Part shown: in pieces, positions 7,452-15,117 of the stretch
Numbering within the stretch: the first letter of the stretch is position 1
How the letters are laid out: every line of letters begins with the position of its first letter
DNA from: CAZRRV01 sp964602735
Lineage (GTDB): Bacteria > Bacillota > Clostridia > Oscillospirales > Acutalibacteraceae
DNA length: 25,130 nt
NCBI GenBank assembly: GCA_964602735.1
Contig: CAZRRV010000023.1
Span: 1 to 25,130, forward strand
Direction: 5' to 3'
Program-made: the position numbers and the translations under genes
Notes under the pieces: generated by a model
Seen by the model: the letters and a program-made list of their open reading frames with translations, nothing else
What the model was told of the DNA's origin: nothing
Databases searched by the model: none

Positions 7452-8189
7452 ATGAAAAGAATTTTAGTTAAACTGCGGTTCGACGGCAGCGGCTATCACG
7501 GATGGCAAATCCAGCGCAACGCGGTTACGGTTCAGCAGACGGTAGGCGACGCCCTGTCGCATCTTACCGGCAACCGCGCCCGCGACATAATCGGATGCAG
7601 CCGAACCGACAGCGGAGTTCACGCGAACGCGTTTTACTTCCATTTCGATACGGATTCTGGCATTCCGCCCGAAAATCTGGTAAACGGCTTAAACTCCAAA
7701 CTTCCGCCCGATATATCGGCGCTTCACGCCCGATATGCCGACGGGTCATTCCACGCGAGATACAGCGCCGTAGCGAAACAGTATATTTACAAATTCTACT
7801 TTTCCCGCGTGCGGGATCCTTTCCGCGAAAAATACGCGTTGCGCCGCGACAGACCGTTCGACCTTGACGTTATGAACCGGGCGGCGGCTGAATTTACGGG
7901 TACGCATGATTTTTCCGCTTTTTGCGCGGCGGGAGGGTCGGCGGGCAGCGCGGTTCGCACGCTCGGCGAATGCAGGCTTGAAGCCCGCGACGGCGAAGCG
8001 GTGTTAAAAGTTACGGGAAACGGATTTTTGTATAATATGGTTCGCATAATGGCGGGCACACTGCTTGAAATCGCCGACGGGAAGATCGGCGAGAGCGATA
8101 TTCCGGCCATTATCGCGGGCGGGAACCGTGAGGCGGCGGGTAAAACCGCTCCCGCGCGGGGACTTTATTTGAACCGGGTATACTATTGA
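7452..8189 (+). CDS. truA: tRNA pseudouridine(38-40) synthase TruA
   Basis: Isomerises uridines 38-40 in tRNA anticodon arms. The 245-residue product is standard length. The catalytic Asp53 is in CSRTDSGVHA, and the start KRILVKLRFDGSGYHGWQ is typical. GGAG lies about 8 bases before the ATG and the gap to ecfT is 13 bases, so it continues the operon. The ecfA1-ecfA2-ecfT-truA order is conserved in Firmicutes, but rplM-rpsI, which often follow, are absent. The stop codon is 3 bases from the GC cloverleaf at 8193. Confidence 0.96.
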   Translation: MKRILVKLRFDGSGYHGWQIQRNAVTVQQTVGDALSHLTGNRARDIIGCSRTDSGVHANAFYFHFDTDSGIPPENLVNGLNSKLPPDISALHARYADGSFHARYSAVAKQYIYKFYFSRVRDPFREKYALRRDRPFDLDVMNRAAAEFTGTHDFSAFCAAGGSAGSAVRTLGECRLEARDGEAVLKVTGNGFLYNMVRIMAGTLLEIADGKIGESDIPAIIAGGNREAAGKTAPARGLYLNRVYY

Positions 8190-8192
8190 GGA

Positions 8193-8272
8193 GCGGCGGG
8201 CGCCCGCGGCGCGGCGCAGCCGCGCGCGTGCCCCGCACGCCGCCGCATTCGCGGCGCGCGGGCGCCCGCCGC
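8193..8272. repeat. 80-base fully paired GC cloverleaf (four-way junction) element
   Basis: A perfect 16-bp outer stem (8193-8208 with 8257-8272) encloses exactly three contiguous perfect hairpins: 8209-8225 (7 bp, loop GCA), 8226-8240 (6 bp, loop CCC) and 8241-8256 (6 bp, loop ATTC). Every base except the 10 loop bases is paired and no base is left between stems. Each outer arm also contains the 12-bp palindrome GCGGGCGCCCGC (8196-8207 and 8258-8269). There is no T-tract on either side, so it is not a standard terminator. It is not a tRNA, as it has no T-loop or anticodon features. A REP/MITE-like repeat or an RNA-processing or stability element is possible. Confidence 0.75.
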
Positions 8273-8320
8273 AACGCATACGGAGAAAAATAAAAATAAA
8301 TTTGCAATCGGGAGGCAATT

Positions 8321-9622
8321 ATGGCAGTTAGGAAAAGACGCGGCAACGACCGGGTAAAAACGGGCAGAAAGCCGAGAACGGGCGGTCATGCGCGGACGGC
8401 GGACACCTTCGCGACGGCAAACGGAGAGACTGCGGACGAATACTCCGCGAAAGAAAAGCCGGCGGCACGGGGGAGCACGAAAAAAAGGAAGACGGGCAGA
8501 CGGGCGGTTCGGCGTATCCGTCTGGTACGGAGTATAATAATTGTCGCAGTAGCCGCGGTTGGTATAGCCGCGATCGTGGCATGGCAGCTTTCCAGCCCCA
8601 CGGGAATACCGGAGTCGATACAGAACTTTTTCGCTTTGCACGGAGCCGACGGCAGCGGTCTCGATTCCGTAGACGGACGCGACGGGATACAGCTCGGCGG
8701 CAGATACAACCGCATCGAGCTGTTGTCCGACACACACTACGAAGTGTTTAATAAAAAAGGCGGCGCGGTTCTTTCGGTTCAGCACGGGTTTTCCGATCCC
8801 GTAATGGCGGCCGGAGAGGCAAGAACTCTGATTTACGACCGCGGCGGCAGTACCTGCGACATTTACAATGCCCGCCGGCGCGTGCGCCGTTTTACCGTTG
8901 ACGGAACGCTGTATACGGCGGCGACAGCCCGCGACGGTACGGTTGCCGTGGCATATAAATCGACCGATTATCTTTCGGTGATAAAGATTTATTCAAAACG
9001 CGGCAAATTGCTCGGCGGCCGCAACTTTGCCAAAGAATATGTAACATCGCTGGCTTTAAGCGATAACGGGCGCTACCTCACCGCGACGACTCTTCGGGCG
9101 CAGGGCGGAGTGTTTATGTCGACGGTTTACTGCATTGACGCGAAAAGCTCCGAAGTTATTTCCGAAAAGTCTTACGGCGATACGGTGCTTAACGCGTCGG
9201 AGCATTTGGCCGGCAATTTCGCCATAGCGGCGGGCAGCGATAAATCGTATTTTGTTTCCGCAAAAGACGGAACGGTTAAAGAAACGGGCTTCGATGAAAA
9301 AATCGCCGCTTATTCGGTATCCCGCAAAGGCTATGTCGGTTTTGTGTGCAACGGGAAAACCAATGTTTACGAAAATAAGATCCGCATTTTCGACCGTAAG
9401 GGGGAAAAAGTAACGGACTTCGATTTTAAGGGTTCCGTAGACGCGTTTTCGATATCCGACAGTAATGTGTATATTCTCTCGGACGACGATTTGCATTGCT
9501 ATCGCATAAAAGACCGCCATCATACGAAAGCTTCGGTTCCGGGGGCAACAAGCATTGCCGCCGTAAAAAACAAAGCGGTTGGGTATACCGGCAAAAAACT
9601 GGTTTTCCCGGAGTTTGAATAA
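8321..9622 (+). CDS. Membrane-anchored beta-propeller-like protein (DUF5711-like)
   Basis: A 433-residue protein of unknown function. It has a long basic, disordered cytoplasmic N terminus (about 1-67, rich in Lys, Arg, Gly and Thr), one hydrophobic membrane segment (about 68-88, SIIIVAVAAVGIAAIVAW), and an extracytoplasmic part of about 340 residues with repeated beta-strand units such as RDGTVAVAYKS, LSDNGRYLTAT and KDGTVKETG, suggesting a WD40/PQQ-like propeller. I associate this layout with the clostridial DUF5711 family from memory. GGGAGG (8310-8315) precedes the ATG. Its position before cvpA and a Clp ATPase suggests an envelope-related or housekeeping role, but no function can be assigned. 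Confidence 0.7.
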   Translation: MAVRKRRGNDRVKTGRKPRTGGHARTADTFATANGETADEYSAKEKPAARGSTKKRKTGRRAVRRIRLVRSIIIVAVAAVGIAAIVAWQLSSPTGIPESIQNFFALHGADGSGLDSVDGRDGIQLGGRYNRIELLSDTHYEVFNKKGGAVLSVQHGFSDPVMAAGEARTLIYDRGGSTCDIYNARRRVRRFTVDGTLYTAATARDGTVAVAYKSTDYLSVIKIYSKRGKLLGGRNFAKEYVTSLALSDNGRYLTATTLRAQGGVFMSTVYCIDAKSSEVISEKSYGDTVLNASEHLAGNFAIAAGSDKSYFVSAKDGTVKETGFDEKIAAYSVSRKGYVGFVCNGKTNVYENKIRIFDRKGEKVTDFDFKGSVDAFSISDSNVYILSDDDLHCYRIKDRHHTKASVPGATSIAAVKNKAVGYTGKKLVFPEFE

Positions 9623-9668
9623 GCGGAAAGCGGCAAAAATTTGAATACTCCCCGATATTGAGGTTGCC

Positions 9669-10340
9669 ATGAGCTGGATTTTGGATTTGATAGTTGTAGC
9701 GATAATACTGGTGTTTGTTTTCCGCTCGGCTCGGCGGGGTTTTATTCATGCACTCGTTGAACTGGCGGGGTTTGTTTTGATATTTCTGGCGGTTCATTCT
9801 TTCGGGAAGCCGCTTTCGAACAGGATTTTCGATACTTTTATAAGCGAACCGGCAAGCGAAAAAATCGAGAGTCTGCTGGAAAAAGCGCAGGCCGATACCG
9901 CGGAAAGGGCGGAAGCGGCGTTGCCCGGTTTCGCGAAACGCGGCGCGCGGCTTCTGGGAATTGACATAGGCGAAATATTGGGGGCGGAAGAGGGGTACGC
10001 GTCGATAGCGAAAGCCGTAACCGGGGGAATTGTGAAACCGGCGGCGACCGAGTTTATTTACGCCGTGTTCTCCGTGCTGATGTTCGGCGGGGGGCTGTTC
10101 TTGGTAAGATTTATCGCCCGTTTCGTAAACAGGCTTTTTTCAAGATCGGTAATCGGTTTCGCGAACAGGGCGCTCGGCGGTGCTTTGGGTGCGCTTAAAG
10201 GGATTGTAATCTGCTGTTTTCTGTGTTATATTATAACGGTGCTTGTTTCGTTTACAAGCCGGGGATTTTTAATATTTACCGAAGAAAATATAGCGTCATC
10301 GTTCATTTTCGGAAGAATGGCGAAATTTTTTTCACCGTAA
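9669..10340 (+). CDS. CvpA family membrane protein
   Basis: A 223-residue membrane protein. The N terminus (SWILDLIVVAIILVFVF, about 2-18, then a second hydrophobic segment at 30-45) matches the CvpA/colicin V production family. Two further hydrophobic stretches lie near 131-150 and 175-195, with the Gly/Ala-rich GFANRALGGALGALKG motif between them (about 163-178) that is typical of the family. A charged, helical insert (about 60-110) separates the two halves. GAGG lies upstream of the ATG. The gap from the preceding gene is 46 bases and to the Clp ATPase 17 bases. The precise role is not known for the clostridial members. Confidence 0.8.
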   Translation: MSWILDLIVVAIILVFVFRSARRGFIHALVELAGFVLIFLAVHSFGKPLSNRIFDTFISEPASEKIESLLEKAQADTAERAEAALPGFAKRGARLLGIDIGEILGAEEGYASIAKAVTGGIVKPAATEFIYAVFSVLMFGGGLFLVRFIARFVNRLFSRSVIGFANRALGGALGALKGIVICCFLCYIITVLVSFTSRGFLIFTEENIASSFIFGRMAKFFSP

Positions 10341-10357
10341 CGGCAGGGAGTTAAATT

Positions 10358-12631
10358 ATGAAACTTTGTTACAGGTGCAAAAAGCGCCCCGCGGTTGTAT
10401 TTATGACCGATATAAACAACCCCGGAGGAGATCCGCAGGGGTTGTGCATTCTCTGCGCAAAAGAACTGGGCATAAAACCCGTTACCGATATGCTCGATAA
10501 AATGAACATTTCGGACGACGATATCGAACAGATAAGCGAACAGTTCAGCGACGCGATGTCGGTTATCGAAGACGGCGGGGACGGGGATTTCTCGCAGGGG
10601 GGCGCGCCCGCGTTCCCGTTCGTCGATCAAATTTTCTCCGACGGAGACAGGCGGCAGGAAGACCGCGGCGCTGGGCAAACCGGCGAAAAAGCCGAAAAAA
10701 AGGCGCGGAACAAAAACAGGAAAAGAAAGTTTTTGGATCAGTACTGTACGAATTTAACCGAGCGCGCGAAAAACGGGCAGCTGGATCGGCTTATAGGCCG
10801 CGATTCCGAACTGGAACGGGTTATTCAAATTCTCTCCCGGCGGCAGAAGAACAATCCGTGTTTAATAGGCGAGCCGGGCGTAGGCAAAACCGCTATCGCG
10901 GAGGGGCTGGCGACCGCTATTGCCGACGGTACCGCTCCCGCCCGCCTGTGCGACAAGGAAATAGAGCTTCTCGATTTAACGGCCATGGTCGCGGGGACAC
11001 AGTTCCGCGGTCAGTTCGAGAGCCGTATTAAAGGGCTTATAGAAGAGGTAAAAAGCGCGGGCAATATTATACTTTTCATCGATGAAGTCCACACATTGGT
11101 CGGCGCGGGCGACGCCGAGGGCTCGATGAGTGCGGGGAATATCTTAAAGCCCGCTCTCTCGCGGGGGGAAATACAGGTTATCGGCGCGACAACCCTTGCC
11201 GAATACCGCAAATATATTGAGAAAGACGCCGCGCTCGAACGCAGATTTCAACCTGTCGTAATCGAGGAGCCGACCGTCGGAGAGTGCATAAAAATTTTAA
11301 GGGGTGTTCGCGGATATTACGAGGGTTATCACGGAGTAAAAATTTCCGACGCCGTTTTAACACGGGTTGTGCGGTTGTCGGAGCGTTATATAACCGACCG
11401 TTATCTGCCCGACAAGGCGATTGACCTGCTCGACGAAGCGTGTTCATGCGCGGCGTTGCGCAACAAGGCAATCGACAGATTGTATACCGTCAACAAGCGC
11501 ATTGCCGAATTAAGCGCCGATGCCGAAAATATGGAAAGCGATCCGTCGAATACCGACTACGAACAGCTTGCGAAAGTCCGCTCCGAACTCGACCGCTGCC
11601 GGAAAGAAGCCGAAAGCCTGTACAGCCCGGCTTCCGCGGGAGAGGTTACGAACGACGACCTTGCGAAAGTGATCGAACTGTGGACCGGGATCCCCGCCGT
11701 AAAAATCAAAGAGACCGATTTGGAGCGGCTTAAAAATCTTTCCGACCGGCTTAAAGAAAAAGTTATAGGGCAGGACGACGCGGTTGAAGCCGTCGCCGCG
11801 GGTGTGCGGCGCTCCGCAATTCAGATTTCCACTCATCGGCGACCGGCGTCGTTTATATTCGCGGGGCCCACCGGCGTAGGCAAAACCCATCTGGTCCGCG
11901 TGCTGTCGGAACTGCTGTTCCAGTCGCCCGAAACGATGATAAGGCTTGATATGTCGGAATTTATGGAGAAACATTCGGTGTCGAAACTTATCGGGGCGCC
12001 TCCCGGATATATAGGTTACGACGACGCCGGGCAGCTTACCGAAAAGGTACGTCGCAAACCCTATTCGGTTATACTGTTTGATGAAATCGAAAAGGCTCAC
12101 CCGGATGTGCTTAATATTCTCCTGCAGATTTTAGACGACGGCAGGATAACCGACGCGCAGGGCAGGACGGTAAATTTTGAAAACACCGTTATCGTTATGA
12201 CTACTAACGCCGGCAGTGAAAACGCCGGGTACCCCGTGGGATTCGGGAAAACGACGAACGAGGCCGGGAAAGAAAAAACGGTTAAATCTCTCGAAGAGTT
12301 TTTGCGGCCGGAATTCCTGGGGCGTGTGGACGATATTGTCGTGTTTAACCCGCTGGGGAAAGAAGATTTCGCGCGTATTGCCGGCCTGATGTTAGACGAG
12401 CTGAAACCGGTGTTTGAAGAAAGAGGGATCGCGTTCGAATACGGCGCCGAAGTTTGCGGGTATATCGCCGGGCAAACCGACGGCAGGCGCGGAGCCAGAG
12501 ATTTGCGCCGCGTTATTCGCAAAGAAGTCGAAAACCCGATCGTAAACAGGATGATCGACGAGGGCGAGGAGTTTACGAACATCCGTCTTTCCTCCCCCGC
12601 CGGCGGAGGGATTAAAATAAGTTATCTTTAA
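10358..12631 (+). CDS. clpE: ClpE-like AAA+ unfoldase (Clp ATP-binding subunit with N-terminal zinc finger)
   Basis: A 757-residue class 1 Hsp100 unfoldase expected to feed proteins to ClpP. The N terminus has a zinc-binding CxxC pair (Cys4/Cys7 and Cys30/Cys33) instead of the ClpC double-repeat N domain, which is the ClpE layout. An acidic linker (about 50-115) follows. The first AAA domain has GEPGVGKT (171-178) and DEVH (242-245), a short coiled middle segment spans about 375-425, and the second AAA domain has GPTGVGKT (503-510), ILFDEIEKAHPDV and sensor 2 GRRGARDLRR. VGF (627-629) is the expected ClpP-docking loop. GGGAG precedes the ATG. No CtsR-type operator is evident upstream, so heat-shock control is not apparent. 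Confidence 0.85.
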   Translation: MKLCYRCKKRPAVVFMTDINNPGGDPQGLCILCAKELGIKPVTDMLDKMNISDDDIEQISEQFSDAMSVIEDGGDGDFSQGGAPAFPFVDQIFSDGDRRQEDRGAGQTGEKAEKKARNKNRKRKFLDQYCTNLTERAKNGQLDRLIGRDSELERVIQILSRRQKNNPCLIGEPGVGKTAIAEGLATAIADGTAPARLCDKEIELLDLTAMVAGTQFRGQFESRIKGLIEEVKSAGNIILFIDEVHTLVGAGDAEGSMSAGNILKPALSRGEIQVIGATTLAEYRKYIEKDAALERRFQPVVIEEPTVGECIKILRGVRGYYEGYHGVKISDAVLTRVVRLSERYITDRYLPDKAIDLLDEACSCAALRNKAIDRLYTVNKRIAELSADAENMESDPSNTDYEQLAKVRSELDRCRKEAESLYSPASAGEVTNDDLAKVIELWTGIPAVKIKETDLERLKNLSDRLKEKVIGQDDAVEAVAAGVRRSAIQISTHRRPASFIFAGPTGVGKTHLVRVLSELLFQSPETMIRLDMSEFMEKHSVSKLIGAPPGYIGYDDAGQLTEKVRRKPYSVILFDEIEKAHPDVLNILLQILDDGRITDAQGRTVNFENTVIVMTTNAGSENAGYPVGFGKTTNEAGKEKTVKSLEEFLRPEFLGRVDDIVVFNPLGKEDFARIAGLMLDELKPVFEERGIAFEYGAEVCGYIAGQTDGRRGARDLRRVIRKEVENPIVNRMIDEGEEFTNIRLSSPAGGGIKISYL

Positions 12632-12666
12632 GGCAAAACCGCACAAAGACTGTCATTCGGATTCGG

Positions 12667-12766
12667 NNNNNNNNNNNNNNNNNNNNNNNNNNNNNNNNNN
12701 NNNNNNNNNNNNNNNNNNNNNNNNNNNNNNNNNNNNNNNNNNNNNNNNNNNNNNNNNNNNNNNNNN
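12667..12766. other. Assembly gap (100 Ns)
   Basis: Exactly 100 Ns, the conventional length for a gap of unknown size. It starts 35 bases after the clpE-like stop and is followed by GC-rich, self-complementary sequence (for example CGGGGC/GCCCCG at 12798-12803 and 12807-12812). The interval 12632-12916 therefore holds the gap, this GC-rich stretch and a terminator; no gene can be read in it. The true distance between the plus-strand and minus-strand halves of the window is unknown. Confidence 0.98.
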
Positions 12767-12842
12767 ATAACGGGAAAATGCCGTCGGGCGGCCGCGGCGG
12801 GGCGTTGCCCCGGCGGATCGTTATTTACCGGGTTATATAACG

Positions 12843-12885
12843 AAAAAAAGGATTGCACGCCGGAAAAGCGCCCAATCCTTTTTTT
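12843..12885. terminator. Bidirectional terminator after HPr
   Basis: AAAAAAAGGATTG (12843-12855) and CAATCCTTTTTTT (12873-12885) form a perfect 13-bp stem with a 17-base loop. On the minus strand it lies 32 bases after the HPr stop and ends in T7. On the plus strand it also ends in T7 and could stop transcripts arriving from the clpE-like gene across the gap. Confidence 0.85.
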
Positions 12886-12916
12886 GAATACCTGCCGTAA
12901 TGCCGGTTATACGGTT

Positions 12917-13180
12917 TTATTCGGTAAACGAAGTCGAAACAAGGTCGATCAGACCTTTAACGGCATTCTCTTCGTCTGACCCGTCGGCTATGATTTTAAT
13001 TGTTGTGCCGCCTACGATACCGAGCGAAAGCACTCCCAAAAGACTTTTGGCGTTTACCCGTCTGTCTTCCTTTTCGACCCATATGGAAGACTTGTATTCG
13101 TTCGCTTTCTGGATAAAAAAGGTAGCGGGGCGCGCGTGCAAACCGACTTGATTCTGTACAGTGACATCTCTTACAAACAT
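12917..13180 (-). CDS. ptsH: Phosphocarrier protein HPr
   Basis: HPr relays phosphate from enzyme I to sugar-specific enzyme IIA and, in Firmicutes, serves as a CcpA co-regulator when phosphorylated on Ser46. The 87-residue protein has His15 in GLHARPA and Ser46 in NAKSLLGVLSL, so it is a true HPr rather than the His15-lacking Crh. I chose ATG 13180 because AAGGAG lies 9 bases upstream and the protein then starts MFVRDVTVQ; an upstream in-frame start would add 17 unrelated residues. It is a single-gene unit with its own promoter and terminator. No ptsI is adjacent. Confidence 0.94.
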   Translation of the reverse strand: MFVRDVTVQNQVGLHARPATFFIQKANEYKSSIWVEKEDRRVNAKSLLGVLSLGIVGGTTIKIIADGSDEENAVKGLIDLVSTSFTE

Positions 13181-13247
13181 AATATCTCTCCTTAAGAATC
13201 CGGTCGCCTGCCGCGGCGGCCTGTTGCGCAATTCACATTGCCATTAT

Positions 13248-13275
13248 ATTATATCACGAATTTTTTTACAGTCAA
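13248..13275 (-). promoter_or_regulatory. Promoter of the HPr gene
   Basis: On the minus strand TTGACT (13270-13275) and TATAAT (13248-13253) are 16 bases apart, and TGA before the -10 makes it an extended -10. The start would be near 13241, giving a leader of about 60 bases. I see no convincing cre site around it. Confidence 0.8.
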
Positions 13276-13322
13276 TAGAAACAATTATCGGGGTGAATTT
13301 TTGTTGATGATTAAAAAAGTGC

Positions 13323-13370
13323 AAAAAAACGAGCACGAAATATTGTCATATACGCACAATATAACCGTGC
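13323..13370 (-). terminator. Terminator of the Dlt-like operon
   Basis: GCACG-AA-ATATTGT (13333-13346) pairs with ACAATAT-AAC-CGTGC (13356-13370): 7 bp plus 5 bp with a small internal loop. On the minus strand it is followed by TTTTTTT (complement of 13323-13329). It lies about 150 bases beyond the lipoprotein stop. The interval 13276-13523 also holds a second hairpin and related AT-rich repeats but no gene that I can support. Confidence 0.7.
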
Positions 13371-13426
13371 CGCTTTTTATTACTTAACCATAACGGCGGT
13401 CACAAACGGGAAATATTGTGCATTAT

Positions 13427-13460
13427 AACACGGCGGCAAAATCATCTTCGTCGCCGTGTT
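13427..13460 (-). other. Second hairpin in the 3' region of the Dlt-like operon
   Basis: AACACGGCG (13427-13435) and CGCCGTGTT (13452-13460) form a perfect 9-bp stem with a 16-base loop. On the minus strand the continuation is ATAATG, so the T-tract is poor. It may be a weak first terminator or an RNA-stabilising structure ahead of the stronger terminator at 13323-13370. Confidence 0.45.
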
Positions 13461-13523
13461 TCGACCGTTTCACATCGGTGCCGCCGGAAGAAGCGCGATC
13501 CCGCCCGAATGTATAAAACCGCG

Positions 13524-14033
13524 CTAACCGGCGGCTCGGTACTGTATCGACGCCAAAAGCCCGTCGCGGAAAATAAAGCAGAGCCGCATTCCGCCTTTTT
13601 CAAAGGCAATCTGACCGTCTGTCTCTTCAAATCCGTCTCCGTAGATCCGTATTATATCGTCGCGGGTCGACGAAAGGTCGGCGCCCTCCGCGGTTGAAAC
13701 GGTGTCGTCTTTAAGCTCGATAAGATTCACACGGTCGGTGTCGCCGTCGGGCACGGTGGTTATTACGAACCCGGGATATGTGTAAATTTTGGCAGTTCCC
13801 TCGGCGGCGCAGCTCGGATCCTCAAAATAAGACAGCGGCTCGCCGAGTTTTTCCGAAATCGTGGCCATATCCGCGTTTATACGGATATCCGTCCCCTTCG
13901 CGTTGAATACATAGCCGGCCGGGTCGGCGGATGACGGGTTTACATCCTCCGCGGGTTTTCCGCCGCACCCCGCGCATACAAGACAGCCCGCGCAAATAAA
14001 AAGCGATAAAAAAATCCGCGGAATTTTTTTCAT
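13524..14033 (-). CDS. Putative lipoprotein of unknown function, last gene of the Dlt-like operon
   Basis: A 169-residue protein with a basic N terminus (MKKIPR), a hydrophobic core (7-22) and two CAGC motifs (14-17 and 20-23). Either Cys17 or Cys23 could be the lipidated residue, although Cys at -3 is not the preferred lipobox residue. The exported part is small and soluble (INADMATISEKLGEP, SCAAEGTAKIYTYPG, TRDDIIRIYGDGFE). I recognise no named domain. AGAGGAG lies upstream of the ATG and the gap from the SGNH-like gene is 22 bases. Its place at the end of the operon suggests an accessory, outer-membrane-face role in the same envelope modification; that is inference from position only. Confidence 0.7.
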   Translation of the reverse strand: MKKIPRIFLSLFICAGCLVCAGCGGKPAEDVNPSSADPAGYVFNAKGTDIRINADMATISEKLGEPLSYFEDPSCAAEGTAKIYTYPGFVITTVPDGDTDRVNLIELKDDTVSTAEGADLSSTRDDIIRIYGDGFEETDGQIAFEKGGMRLCFIFRDGLLASIQYRAAG

Positions 14034-14055
14034 AAGAAATTCTCCTCTTCCCCGA

Positions 14056-15102
14056 TTATGCCCGCAGTTCCGCCCGCCGGGCGGCTATGTCGCCGTCGTA
14101 CCTGCGGAGTTTGTCTTCCCATTCTTTTTCAAGCGCGCTTTCTCCTCTGCGGCTTTTAATGCCGCAATCGTTCGCAAGTATTTTCCCGAAATAGCGCGTG
14201 AGTTTTTCCGCTCCCGAAAGGTTCAGGTGCAGCCCGGCATCGTAGGTATCGGTGTTGAAATCGAGACCGATTTCGTCGATGTTTTCCAGAAAATTGTAAT
14301 AGCGCAGATTATGCGAGGCCGCGTACCGCCTGATTTGGTCGTCCCACTCCGGGTACCAGTAGGGATACAGGCTCGGTGCTTTAACGAGGATGAGCTCGAC
14401 GCCGTTTTCTTCGCACAGCGCGGTAAGCATATCAAGATAACGGTACGCGTTCTCTCCGAAATCGTAGTCCGCGAGTACCGGCCCGCCCGGTATATCTTTC
14501 GCGGGGCGGGTATCAACCCGCATATAATATCCGTTGTGAGTAACCGTCTTTTTCCCGAAAAAATAAGTGAAATCGTCCCGGGTAAGCTCGTTCCAGCGGC
14601 TGTGGTACCGTAGAATCGGGAACAGATAATCAATAAAACTCTCGCCTTCCGTCATCGAGGCGTTTATGCTTTTGATTTTCGACGGCGACCACTTCATGCC
14701 GTCGAGAGTCATACGGTTGTAGCTTTCTTTCTGCGGCTCGTCATACTGCATCGCGAGAACGTTAAACACAAGCGCTTTCGGCTTTTCGTACCTGAATGTT
14801 TCCTCGGCAAAATAATACGACTGCCATATAAGCTGCTGCGCCGATCCCCGGATATAGCTGTTGATGCCGTACTCTCTCCATAAAACGGCGGGCGAAAAAT
14901 TTTCGTAAAGTTCGCAGTCGCCTATCATTATAACGTCGTGATCCTTGCGTTCGCCGTAATATTCCGCCACCATGGCTCCCTCGGTGATCCCGGTCATATA
15001 TTTCGGCATAAGCAACCGCTGCAAAGACCATAAAACTCCCATGGCGAGTACAAGCGAGACCAGAGTTCTCACCGCCGTTGCCGCTTTTCCGTTTGATTTC
15101 AA
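14056..15102 (-). CDS. SGNH/DltD-like membrane-anchored protein with Cys at the nucleophile position
   Basis: A 348-residue protein with an N-terminal membrane anchor (about 11-31) and an extracytoplasmic SGNH-hydrolase-like domain. Block I, normally GDS or GSS, reads VIMIGDCELYENFSP, putting Cys63 where the nucleophilic Ser is expected. The C-terminal block has Asp288 and His292 in YDAGLHLNLSGAEKL. The N-terminal anchor plus SGNH fold, and the adjacent MBOAT gene, match the role of DltD or the AlgJ/AlgX group in passing acyl groups to an envelope polymer. The start is TTG 15102 with GGGGCGG upstream. It is 15 bases from the MBOAT stop. The acyl group and acceptor are unknown. Confidence 0.75.
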   Translation of the reverse strand: MKSNGKAATAVRTLVSLVLAMGVLWSLQRLLMPKYMTGITEGAMVAEYYGERKDHDVIMIGDCELYENFSPAVLWREYGINSYIRGSAQQLIWQSYYFAEETFRYEKPKALVFNVLAMQYDEPQKESYNRMTLDGMKWSPSKIKSINASMTEGESFIDYLFPILRYHSRWNELTRDDFTYFFGKKTVTHNGYYMRVDTRPAKDIPGGPVLADYDFGENAYRYLDMLTALCEENGVELILVKAPSLYPYWYPEWDDQIRRYAASHNLRYYNFLENIDEIGLDFNTDTYDAGLHLNLSGAEKLTRYFGKILANDCGIKSRRGESALEKEWEDKLRRYDGDIAARRAELRA

Positions 15103-15117
15103 CAGGCCGCCCCGTTT

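Noticed and set aside
8193..8272. Cloverleaf as a tRNA gene
   Set aside because: The fold is cloverleaf-shaped but the arms have 3-4 base loops, there is no T-loop sequence, no 7-base anticodon loop and no discriminator/CCA end.
12788..12795. GCGGCCGC palindrome as a regulatory site
   Set aside because: It is an 8-base palindrome inside a GC-rich stretch next to a gap, expected by chance in such sequence.
12917..13231. Longer HPr with a 17-residue N-terminal extension
   Set aside because: The extension is basic and unlike HPr, while ATG 13180 has a well-placed AAGGAG and gives His15 and Ser46 their standard numbers.
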